From NCBI GenBank assembly GCA_021802825.1, contig JAJZRG010000036.1, positions 1-38,292 on the forward strand: a stretch of 38,292 nt of DNA, written 5' to 3'. The notes below the pieces were generated by a model. It was not told the origin of the DNA. It did not search any database and was given only the letters and a program-made list of their open reading frames with translations. Source of the DNA: Chloroflexota bacterium. Lineage in GTDB: Bacteria; Chloroflexota; Limnocylindria; Limnocylindrales; CSP1-4. Shown one piece after another: positions 31,490-38,292 of this stretch; positions within the stretch are counted from its first letter, which is position 1; every line of letters starts with the position of its first letter. The translations under genes were made by a program, and so were the position numbers.

Positions 31490-33864
31490 GCGGGGTCGGC
31501 CGGCCACGCCCAGTCGGCGACCTCTGGGGCGTCCTCGCCCTCGAGCCGCGTATAGGCCCGCGCCTGCAGCCGCTTGTCCTGCATCAACTGGCGGACGTGC
31601 GCCGCTCGCGGCCCCAGGCCCGGCACCCGGTCGATGACGTCGATCACGAGGTGATACCGGTCGAGGTCGTTGAGCATCACCATGTCGAACGGCGTGGTGG
31701 TGGTCCCCTCCTCCTTGTAGCCGCGCACGTGCAGGTTGGCGTGGTTCGTGCGCCGGTAGGTCAGGCGGTGGATCAGCCACGGGTAACCGTGGTAGGCGAA
31801 GACGACGGGCTTGGTGGTGGTGAACAGGGCGTCGAACTCCGCGTTGGACAGCCCGTGGGGGTGCTCGTGCTCGTCCTGGAGCCGCATGAGGTCGACCACG
31901 TTGATGAAGCGGACCTTGAGCTCGGGCAGGTGCGTCCGGATCAGGTCCGCGGCGGCCAGCGCCTCGATCGTCGGGATGTCGCCGGCGGACGCGAGCACCA
32001 CGTCAGGCTCGCCGCCCTGGTCGTTGCTCGCCCACTCCCAGATGCCGATGCCGCGCGTGCAGTGCAGGATCGCCTGGTCCATGGTCAGCCAGTTGGGCGA
32101 GGGCTGCTTGCCGGCAACGATGACGTTCACGTAGTTGCGGCTGCGCAGGCAGTGGTCGGCGACTGACAGCAGGGTGTTCGCGTCGGGCGGCAGGTAGACC
32201 CGGATGACGTCGGCCTTCTTGTTCACGACGTGGTCGATGAAGCCCGGGTCCTGGTGGCTGAAGCCGTTGTGGTCCTGCCGCCAGACCAGCGAGCTGAGCA
32301 CGTAGTTGAGCGAGGCGATCGGGCGGCGCCAGGGGATGTCCCGGGTGACCTTCAGCCACTTCGCGTGCTGGTTGAACATGGAGTCGACGATGTGGATGAA
32401 CGCCTCGTAGCAGTTGAACAGGCCGTGGCGGCCGGTGAGCAGGTAGCCCTCCAGCCAGCCCTGGCACTGGTGCTCGGAGAGGACCTCCATGACGCGCCCG
32501 TCGGGCGCCAGGTGGTCGTCGGTGGGCAGCAGCTCGGCCATCCACGTCCGGTCCGTGGCGTCGAGGACAGCGCCCAGGCGGTTGGAGGCCGTCTCGTCGG
32601 GGCCGAACAGGCGGAAGCTGTCCATGTTGCGGGCCATCACGTCGCGCATGAACCCGCCTAGGACGCGGGTCGCCTCCGACGTGCTCCCGCCCGGCCGCGG
32701 CACGTCCACGGCGTAGTCGCGGAAGTCGGGCAGGACGAGGTCGCGGAGCAGCTCGCCACCATTCGCGATCGGGTTCGCGCTCATGCGCCGGTACGCCTTG
32801 GGGGCCAGCGCCGCGATCTCGGCCCGCAGCGCCCCGGCCTCGTCGAACAGCTCTTCTGGCCGGTACGAGCGCATCCACGACTCGAGCATCGCCCGGTGGT
32901 CGGCGTTCGTCCGCACCTCGCCGAACGGCACCTGGTGCGATCGCCACGTGCCCTCGACCGGCTTGCCGTCGAGCTCCTTGGGCCCCGTCCAGCCCTTGGG
33001 CGTCTTGAGCACGATCATCGGCCAGCGCGGCCGGTCGGTGACGCCGTCCTCGCGCGCCGCCTTCTGGATCCGCGTGATCTCGGCCACGACCTCGTCGAGG
33101 GTCGCGGCGAGCCGCTGGTGGACCTCGGCGGGGTCGTCGCCCTCGACGAAGTACGGCGTGTGGCCGCAGCCCTCCATGAGGGCCGTCAGCTCCTCGCGCG
33201 GGATCCGCGCCAGCACGGTCGGGCTGGCGATCTTGTAGCCGTTGAGGTGGAGGATCGGCAGGACGGCGCCGTCGCGCGCCGGGTTGAGGAACTTGTTCGA
33301 GTGCCAGCTCGTGGCCAGCGGACCCGTCTCGGCCTCGCCGTCGCCCACCACCGCGCAGACCAGCAGGTCCGGGTTGTCGAACGCCGCGCCGTATGCGTGC
33401 GAGAGCGCGTAGCCGAGCTCGCCCCCCTCGTGGATGGAGCCCGGCGTCTCGGGCGCGACGTGGCTCGGGATGCCGCCCGGGAACGAGAACTGGCGGAACA
33501 GCTTGCGCAGGCCCTCGGCGTCGCGGGTGATCGAGGGGTAGACCTCGGAGTACGTCCCCTCGAGGTAGGCGTTGGCGACGATGCCGGGGCCGCCGTGCCC
33601 GGGGCCGATGACGTAGATCGCGTTGAGGTCCCACGCCCGGATGACCCGGTTCATGTGGACGTAGACCAGGTTGAGGCCCGGCGTCGTGCCCCAGTGGCCC
33701 AGCAGCCGCGGCTTGACGTGCTCGGGGCGCAGCGGCTCGCGGAGCAGCGGGTTGTCGAGCAGGTAGATCTGGCCCACCGAGAGGTAGTTGGCCGCGCGCC
33801 ACCAAGCATCGATCAGCCGCAGCTCATCGCTCGTGAGTGGGTTGCCCTGGGTAGCGACGACCAT
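31486..33864 (-). CDS. xfp: Phosphoketolase (xylulose-5-P/fructose-6-P)
   Basis: A 792-residue thiamine-diphosphate enzyme that cleaves xylulose-5-phosphate or fructose-6-phosphate with phosphate to give acetyl phosphate. The N-terminus has [17 protein letters not shown] and [17 protein letters not shown]. The ThDP block is [20 protein letters not shown] followed by [12 protein letters not shown]. Further family blocks are [23 protein letters not shown] order and HEHPHGL. The ATG at 33864 has GGAGG 8 bases upstream and gives the family length, so the open frame further upstream is not coding. Substrate preference cannot be told apart from sequence alone. Confidence 0.96.
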   Translation of the reverse strand: MVVATQGNPLTSDELRLIDAWWRAANYLSVGQIYLLDNPLLREPLRPEHVKPRLLGHWGTTPGLNLVYVHMNRVIRAWDLNAIYVIGPGHGGPGIVANAYLEGTYSEVYPSITRDAEGLRKLFRQFSFPGGIPSHVAPETPGSIHEGGELGYALSHAYGAAFDNPDLLVCAVVGDGEAETGPLATSWHSNKFLNPARDGAVLPILHLNGYKIASPTVLARIPREELTALMEGCGHTPYFVEGDDPAEVHQRLAATLDEVVAEITRIQKAAREDGVTDRPRWPMIVLKTPKGWTGPKELDGKPVEGTWRSHQVPFGEVRTNADHRAMLESWMRSYRPEELFDEAGALRAEIAALAPKAYRRMSANPIANGGELLRDLVLPDFRDYAVDVPRPGGSTSEATRVLGGFMRDVMARNMDSFRLFGPDETASNRLGAVLDATDRTWMAELLPTDDHLAPDGRVMEVLSEHQCQGWLEGYLLTGRHGLFNCYEAFIHIVDSMFNQHAKWLKVTRDIPWRRPIASLNYVLSSLVWRQDHNGFSHQDPGFIDHVVNKKADVIRVYLPPDANTLLSVADHCLRSRNYVNVIVAGKQPSPNWLTMDQAILHCTRGIGIWEWASNDQGGEPDVVLASAGDIPTIEALAAADLIRTHLPELKVRFINVVDLMRLQDEHEHPHGLSNAEFDALFTTTKPVVFAYHGYPWLIHRLTYRRTNHANLHVRGYKEEGTTTTPFDMVMLNDLDRYHLVIDVIDRVPGLGPRAAHVRQLMQDKRLQARAYTRLEGEDAPEVADWAWPADPA

Positions 33865-34315
33865 GGCTGGATTCCTCCGCTGCGCTTCGCACGGCCTAGC
33901 GTACGCGCGGCGCGTTTCCCGGGTGATTCCGTCCGCCCCTGGCCACGTCACTCGCCCGCGAATCACGTCTTCCGGGCCCCCGCGCGAGCGGTGAACGGGC
34001 CATGCCGCCGGAAGCGGAAACCGGTGTGGTCGGCGGCAACAAGCCCAACCGCCCGGCGACGGATCTGGCGGCCGCCCACGCTGCGGTTCACGGGGCCCGG
34101 CACGCACGGCCGTCCGGCCGGGTCGCGCGGACCAGATGGCCGGTCATGCAGGGGCTGCTTCGCCCGAAAGCACGGGACGGACGTTGGGGGACCGGCGCCG
34201 CCCCGCCTTGATACCGTCAATCGGTCCGGGTCGTTGAGGCGGCCGGCCAGCGCGTCCCCTCGGCGCAGTCAACTCGTCAACGCCGCCTTCGTGCGGCCCG
34301 CTCCCGGTAGGTGCC
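33865..34315. other. Intergenic region between divergent xfp and etfBA, no gene seen
   Basis: A 451-base gap between two divergent operons. It should hold both promoters, but I found no hexamer pair with good spacing on either strand. The start of etfBA has an AGGTG about 5 bases upstream. A loose 6-base inverted repeat (34189-34194 with 34222-34227) is the only structure noted. Confidence 0.5.
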
Positions 34316-36208
34316 ATGCACTGCATCATCCTCGTCAAGCAGGTTCCGGACGTCAGCAACATCCCCGAAGACGCATGGGACCGGGAGAAGGGCACGCTCC
34401 GCCGCGGCCTCCTTGACAGCGTCCTCAACCCGCTCGACCTCCACGCCCTCAGCTTCGCCCGGCGCATCACGGCAGGCGATCCCGACGCCAAGACCGTGTA
34501 CCTGACGATGGGGCCGCCGCAGGCGCGCGACGTGCTGCTCGACTGCATCTCCCGAGCCCCGGGAGAGGCGGTGCTCCTCACCGACCGGGCGCTCGGCGGT
34601 GCTGACACCGTCTCGACCGCCTACTCGCTGGCCCAGGCCATCCGCCGGATCGAGCGGGAGTTGTTCGCCGGCAGCCGCGAGTACGTGATCGTCAGCGGCA
34701 TGCAGTCCGTTGACGGCGACACGGCGCAGGTCCCGCCGCAGCTGGCGGAGGACCTCGGCGTGGACCAGGTGGCCTACGCGCAGGACGTCCACACGGAGCC
34801 CGCGCTCACGTTCCGGCGCATCGGCGCGGCCGGGACGGAGGACGTGACCCCGACACGCTTCCCGGTCGTCGTCACCGTGACCGCCTGCACGGACACCCTC
34901 TACGCGGGCTTCCACGCGACCCGCGCGGCGCGCAGCGCGACCATCCACACCTGGGGCGCCGCCGACGTCGAGGCGAAGTCCGACCGCGTGGGGCTCAAGG
35001 GCTCGCGGACCACGGTGTACCGGATCTTCTCCCCGTCGGAGGACCGGGCGAAGCAGTGCGAGATGGTCAGCGACCCGGCGGACCTGTTGCGCAAGGTCCA
35101 GGCGAAGTACCGGCTCGCCAGCGGCGGGCCCGCGGCCCACGAGGAGGGCTCCTACGCGCTCGACGGCCGCGAGCCCTCGTACCGCGGCGAGCTGTGGATC
35201 CTCGCCGAGCGCGAGGGTGACGGCATCAAGTCGGTCTCGCTCGAGCTCCTGGGCAAGGCCCGCGAGCTGGCAGCGTTCCTCGGCGAGCGGGTGGGCGCGG
35301 TCCTGCCCTGCGAGACCGCGGGGGACCTGTCGGCCGAGCTGATCGCCCACGGCGCGGACGTGGTGTACGCCATCGAGCACCCGTTGCTCGCCACGTTCTC
35401 GCCCGTCCCGTTCAAGAGCGCGGTCGCCGCGGTGGTCCGCGAGCGCCACCCGCAGGTGATGCTGTTCGGCGCCACGCCCATGGGCCGCGAGCTGGCCCCC
35501 CGCATCGCGTACGCCTGTGACTCGGGGCTCACCGCCGACTGCACGAAGCTTGAGATCGGCGACCACACGAAGGGCGGCCACGCCCTCATCGGCATCCTGA
35601 AGCAGACCCGGCCGGCGCTGGGCGGCAACATCATGGCGACGATCATGACCAAGGACTCGCCCACGCAGATGGCGACCGTCCGCCCGGGCGTGTTCAAGGT
35701 GCCGCCGCGCGAAGATTCGCGGACCGGCGACGTCGTGCGCATCACCCCCGAGCTCGCGGCGGACCTGGTGGGCGCCCAGGTGACGCCCGTCGAGTCGTTC
35801 GTGTCCAAGGTCAACATCCGGGACGCCAAGATCATCATCTCGGGCGGGCACGGGATCCGCAGCAGGTCCGACTTCGACCGGCTGCTCCAGCCGCTGGCCG
35901 ACAGCCTGGGCGACATGCTCGGCGACGGCGCGAAGGTCGCGGCCAGCCGCCACGCCGTCGAGGACGGCTATCGCTCGCACGACTACCAGGTGGGCCAGAC
36001 CGGCCAGACCGTCGCCCCCAAGCTGTACGTCGCGGTCGGGATCTCCGGCGCCGTGCAGCACGTGTCCGGGATGCAGATGTCGGACACCGTCGTCGCCATC
36101 AACAAGGATCCGCGGGCGCGGATCTTCAACTACGCGGACTTCGGCATCGTCGGCGATCTCGAGACGGTCGTCCCGCAGCTGACTCGCGCGGCGCAGGAGG
36201 CCAAGTGA
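34316..36208 (+). CDS. etfBA: Fused electron transfer flavoprotein EtfB-EtfA (FixA-FixB type)
   Basis: A 630-residue fusion. Residues 1 to ~265 are EtfB: IILVKQVPDVS, NPLDLHALSFA and the segment GMQSVDGDTAQVPPQLAEDL with D133-V139. The DGDTAQV form is typical of bifurcating ETFs, which hold a second FAD where others hold AMP (known for the family). Residues ~285 to 630 are EtfA with the FAD site GQTGQTVAPKLYVAVGISGA (GQTGQT at 560-565) and the AINKDPRARIF and DFGIVGD blocks. The EtfA follows EtfB with no break. Its stop abuts the ETF-quinone oxidoreductase start (TGATG), so electrons probably pass from this flavoprotein to that enzyme. Confidence 0.93.
   Translation: MHCIILVKQVPDVSNIPEDAWDREKGTLRRGLLDSVLNPLDLHALSFARRITAGDPDAKTVYLTMGPPQARDVLLDCISRAPGEAVLLTDRALGGADTVSTAYSLAQAIRRIERELFAGSREYVIVSGMQSVDGDTAQVPPQLAEDLGVDQVAYAQDVHTEPALTFRRIGAAGTEDVTPTRFPVVVTVTACTDTLYAGFHATRAARSATIHTWGAADVEAKSDRVGLKGSRTTVYRIFSPSEDRAKQCEMVSDPADLLRKVQAKYRLASGGPAAHEEGSYALDGREPSYRGELWILAEREGDGIKSVSLELLGKARELAAFLGERVGAVLPCETAGDLSAELIAHGADVVYAIEHPLLATFSPVPFKSAVAAVVRERHPQVMLFGATPMGRELAPRIAYACDSGLTADCTKLEIGDHTKGGHALIGILKQTRPALGGNIMATIMTKDSPTQMATVRPGVFKVPPREDSRTGDVVRITPELAADLVGAQVTPVESFVSKVNIRDAKIIISGGHGIRSRSDFDRLLQPLADSLGDMLGDGAKVAASRHAVEDGYRSHDYQVGQTGQTVAPKLYVAVGISGAVQHVSGMQMSDTVVAINKDPRARIFNYADFGIVGDLETVVPQLTRAAQEAK
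36195..36200 (+). promoter_or_regulatory. Ribosome binding site choosing the ETF-QO start
   Basis: AGGAGG lies 7 bases before the ATG at 36208 and 4 before the alternative GTG at 36205, favouring the ATG. Confidence 0.6.
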
Positions 36209-37791
36209 TGGACGGCATCGACATCCTGATCGTCGGCGCCGGGCCTGCTGGTCTCGCGGCCGGCATCCGCGCCAAGCAGGCCGCCAAGGACGCGGGTCGC
36301 GAGCTCGCCGTGGCCGTTGTCGACAAGGCGCCCGTCCCCGGCAACCACGTGCTGTCGGGCGCTGCCTTCGAGCCGGCCGTCCTCGACGACCTGCTCCCCG
36401 GCTGGCGCCAGGTCCGCCACGCGTTCACCGACACGATGGTCGCGGTCGAGCGCGAGGACATGATGTTCCTCCGCCGGAAGGGCGCGAACCGGATCCCGCC
36501 GGCCGTCGTGCCGTCGCGGATGCACCACACGGGCGACGTGGTCATCTCGGCCAGCCGCCTCGCGCAGTTCCTCGCGGAGCAGGCGGCGAAGGTCGGCGTC
36601 GAGCTCTACCACGGGTACACGGCGCGGTCCCTGATCGTGGAGGACGGTGCCCTGCGCGGTGTCCGCCTGGCCGAGGTCGGCCTCCGCGCGGACGGCACGC
36701 CCAAGGCCAACCACATCCCGGCCGAGGAGGTGCGGGCACCGATCACGATCCTCGCCGACGGCACGAACGGCGTGCTGTCGCGGGCGTTCGCGCAGCAGTT
36801 CGGCGCCGCGGCCCAGCCGCAGACCCTCTCGCTGGGCATGAAGGCGATCGTCCAGTTCGCCGAGCGGAGCCCGTTCGGCAACAACCGGGTGATGCACACG
36901 CTGGGCTATCCGATGCCGCCCTCGGTGTTCGGGGGCGGGTTCCTGTACTCGCTGGGCGAGAAGACGGTGGCCGTGGGCCTGATCCTGGGCCTCGACTGGA
37001 AGTACGGCGACCTCAACCCGCAGCGCGAGTTCGAGACCTTCCGTGCCCACCCCTACATCAGCCGGCTCCTCAAGGGCGGCGTGGTCGTGGCCACGGGGGC
37101 GAAGACCATCCCCGAGGGCGGCCTCGCGTCGATCGGCACGCTGTCGGCGCCGGGCGGGATGGTGGTCGGCGACGGCGCGGGCTTCGTCAACATGGAGAAG
37201 ATCAAGGGCATCCACTACGCGCTCCGGTCGGGGATGTGCGCGGCCGAGACCGCGGTGGCGGCGCTGGGCGACGGCGGGGCCCCGGGCCCGCTCGACGGGT
37301 ATCGCGAGAGGCTCGAGGCGGCCGGCGTGCTCGCCGACATGCGCCATGCCCGGAACTACCGCCAGGCGTTCGAGAAGGGCGGCCTGTTCCTCGGCACCCC
37401 GCTGTCGCTGGTGTCGGCGCTGATCCCCAAGCAGCTCGGCCACCACCACGACGGCGCGGCGACCAAGAGGGGCGCCCGGCTCAACCGGCCGGACCCGGGG
37501 CGCATGGACGGCGCGACCTTCGTCGCCCTGACCGGCACGATCCACCGCGAGGACGAGCCGTCGCACATCGCGATCAAGGACCCGGCGCGGTGCGCCTCGT
37601 GCCAGGACGACTACGCGAGCGCCTGCACCAACTTCTGCCCGGGCCAGGTCTACCGCTGGGACGGCGACAAGATCGTCCTGTCGCCCTCGAACTGCCTGCA
37701 CTGCATGACGTGCACGGTCAAGTGCCCGACCCTGAACATCGACTGGGTTCCGCCCGAGGGTGGCGAGGGGCCGCACTACAAGCAGCTCTGA
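36208..37791 (+). CDS. ETF-quinone oxidoreductase with ferredoxin-like C-terminus (FixC-FixX type)
   Basis: A 527-residue flavoprotein. The N-terminal FAD site is ILIVGAGPAGLAAGI. The middle has GNHVLSGAAFEP, then KTIPEGGLASIGTL and VGDGAGFVNMEKIKGIHYA, typical of ETF-QO/FixC. The C-terminus carries eight cysteines in two groups: C462, C465, C473, C477 and C496, C499, C502, C506. Canonical ETF-QO has one [4Fe-4S] cluster with four cysteines (known), so this pattern suggests two clusters, like EtfX/FixX ferredoxins fused to EtfC. It would move electrons from the fused ETF to membrane quinone. The start overlaps the etfBA stop. Confidence 0.93.
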   Translation: MDGIDILIVGAGPAGLAAGIRAKQAAKDAGRELAVAVVDKAPVPGNHVLSGAAFEPAVLDDLLPGWRQVRHAFTDTMVAVEREDMMFLRRKGANRIPPAVVPSRMHHTGDVVISASRLAQFLAEQAAKVGVELYHGYTARSLIVEDGALRGVRLAEVGLRADGTPKANHIPAEEVRAPITILADGTNGVLSRAFAQQFGAAAQPQTLSLGMKAIVQFAERSPFGNNRVMHTLGYPMPPSVFGGGFLYSLGEKTVAVGLILGLDWKYGDLNPQREFETFRAHPYISRLLKGGVVVATGAKTIPEGGLASIGTLSAPGGMVVGDGAGFVNMEKIKGIHYALRSGMCAAETAVAALGDGGAPGPLDGYRERLEAAGVLADMRHARNYRQAFEKGGLFLGTPLSLVSALIPKQLGHHHDGAATKRGARLNRPDPGRMDGATFVALTGTIHREDEPSHIAIKDPARCASCQDDYASACTNFCPGQVYRWDGDKIVLSPSNCLHCMTCTVKCPTLNIDWVPPEGGEGPHYKQL

Positions 37792-37915
37792 GCTGGGCGA
37801 GGGCCCGGCGACCCGATCCTCGACGATTCCCTTGCAGTGCGCTCGGCTTCGGCTTGGCTGCATCTCGGCCGCGGCTCGACCCTCACGGCGCCAGGAGATC
37901 CGCCGGCGCCCACCT

Positions 37916-37930
37916 GCCGTAGGCTACGGC
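37916..37930. promoter_or_regulatory. Perfect 7-base palindrome upstream of small membrane protein
   Basis: GCCGTAG and CTACGGC flank a single central base. It lies 42 bases before the ATG at 37972, where an operator would be expected. With a one-base centre it cannot be an RNA hairpin. The 180-base gap after ETF-QO shows no gene. Confidence 0.35.
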
Positions 37931-37971
37931 GAGAGGCGACCGCCGTGGCCGTCCTGACCGAGGTTCCTGCC

Positions 37972-38169
37972 ATGCGCCCGTCCCGCCTCGTCATCGCCGC
38001 CGTGATCGGGCTGCTCGGGCTGGTGTGGCTCGGTCAGGGTCTGGGCTACATCGGCGGCAGCTTCATGAGCGGCAGCCAGGTGTGGGCGACGATCGGCACG
38101 CTGTTGCTCGTGGTGGCCGTCGCGATCGTGGTCCTCGAGGCCTGCCGGGGGCGCGGCACCAGCGGCTAG
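37972..38169 (+). CDS. Small two-helix membrane protein
   Basis: A 65-residue protein with two hydrophobic segments: IAAVIGLLGLVWLGQGLGYI and TIGTLLLVVAVAIVVL, separated by GGSFMSGSQVWA. This GQGLG-to-GSFM-to-W layout recurs in short uncharacterised bacterial membrane proteins. The ATG at 37972 is preferred because the open frame upstream is polar and without similarity. The function is unknown. It is followed by the probable insertion element. Confidence 0.6.
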   Translation: MRPSRLVIAAVIGLLGLVWLGQGLGYIGGSFMSGSQVWATIGTLLLVVAVAIVVLEACRGRGTSG

Positions 38170-38180
38170 TCAACATGGAA

Positions 38181-38261
38181 GGACCGGCGCTCGCGCATCA
38201 TCGTGGATTGCGCGGGCCAGTTGACGGAGTCCGCACAGAGCCACATGCGGGAGGCCGGTCC
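38181..38261 (+). ncRNA. Structured leader before the transposase (candidate bridge RNA or control element)
   Basis: An outer stem pairs GGACCGGC (38181-38188) with GCCGGTCC (38254-38261). Inside are two hairpins: CGCGCA/TGCGCG (38192-38197 with 38209-38214) and CCGCA/TGCGG (38231-38235 with 38246-38250). The RBS GGGAGG (38249-38254) is partly inside the second hairpin and the outer stem. All stems are read directly. That it is an IS110 bridge RNA is a guess from position. Confidence 0.4.
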
Positions 38262-38262
38262 A

Positions 38263-38292
38263 ATGGAGAAGACTACCCGGTTCGTCGGGCTC
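38263..38292 (+). CDS. IS110-family transposase, first ten codons (cut by window end)
   Basis: The frame ATG at 38263 reads MEKTTRFVGL to the last base. This is the usual beginning of IS110/IS1111 transposases, which continue with DVHK-type residues of the DEDD (RuvC-like) domain. A GGGAGG lies 8 bases upstream. Only ten residues are visible, so the call rests on the N-terminal signature. If right, an insertion element has entered after the small membrane protein. Confidence 0.6.
   Translation, partial: MEKTTRFVGL

Noticed and set aside
33865..34107. An upstream extension of phosphoketolase by 81 residues
   Set aside because: ATG at 33864 has GGAGG at 8 bases and gives the family length; the extension is Arg/Pro-rich noise.

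Overview
This is a high-GC bacterial chromosomal window built around the replication-initiation locus. On the minus strand lie dnaA, a GNAT gene, dnaN, recF and a DciA-type gene. On the plus strand, diverging from dnaA, lie rpmH, rnpA, yidD, yidC and jag. The gene content mixes actinobacterial-like traits (inositol-phosphate synthase and phosphatidylinositol-mannoside-type genes, a bacterial PMT mannosyltransferase) with genes common in Chloroflexota. My best guess is a Chloroflexota lineage such as Limnocylindria/Ellin6529, with a deep actinobacterial relative as the alternative. No rRNA, tRNA or 16S-type marker is present to settle this.

Layout. (1) 2-4499, plus: a tightly overlapping operon with the 3' end of ino1, two tandem LPLAT-type acyltransferases, a PHP phosphoesterase and a PimA-like GT4 mannosyltransferase. 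It looks like a phosphatidylinositol/PIM-type glycolipid pathway. (2) 4516-13960: a surface-glycosylation block with a giant 1774-residue fusion of two integral-membrane glycosyltransferases (minus), then a GT-C membrane protein, a DUF2723/GT117 protein and a polyprenyl-phosphate-mannose-synthase-like GT2 (plus). (3) 14023-23000, minus: a bifunctional-nuclease-domain protein, a rhomboid protease, a degenerate PP2C with a membrane-tethered C-terminal domain, dciA-like, recF, dnaN, a candidate oriC, GNAT and dnaA. (4) 23300-28852, plus: the rpmH-to-jag ribosome/RNase P/membrane-insertion operon, followed by a VanW-family protein. (5) 28862-33864: a LysE-type exporter and a HAD phosphatase (plus), converging on a phosphoketolase-acetate kinase operon (minus). 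(6) 34316-37791, plus: a fused EtfB-EtfA and an ETF-quinone oxidoreductase carrying eight ferredoxin-type cysteines. (7) 37972-38292: a small two-helix membrane protein, then a structured leader and the first ten codons of what looks like an IS110-family transposase, cut by the window end.

How the genes fit together. Ino1 makes inositol phosphate for a PI-type lipid, PimA-like GT4 would mannosylate it and the two acyltransferases would acylate it. The PHP enzyme is a candidate for the phosphatase step that such a pathway needs. The GT2 could supply lipid-linked mannose to the PMT and GT117 enzymes. Phosphoketolase and acetate kinase together form an ATP-yielding acetyl-phosphate branch. The fused ETF carries a motif typical of electron-bifurcating ETFs, and its neighbour would pass electrons to quinone. 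Many gene pairs overlap as ATGA or GTGA, which points to pervasive translational coupling.
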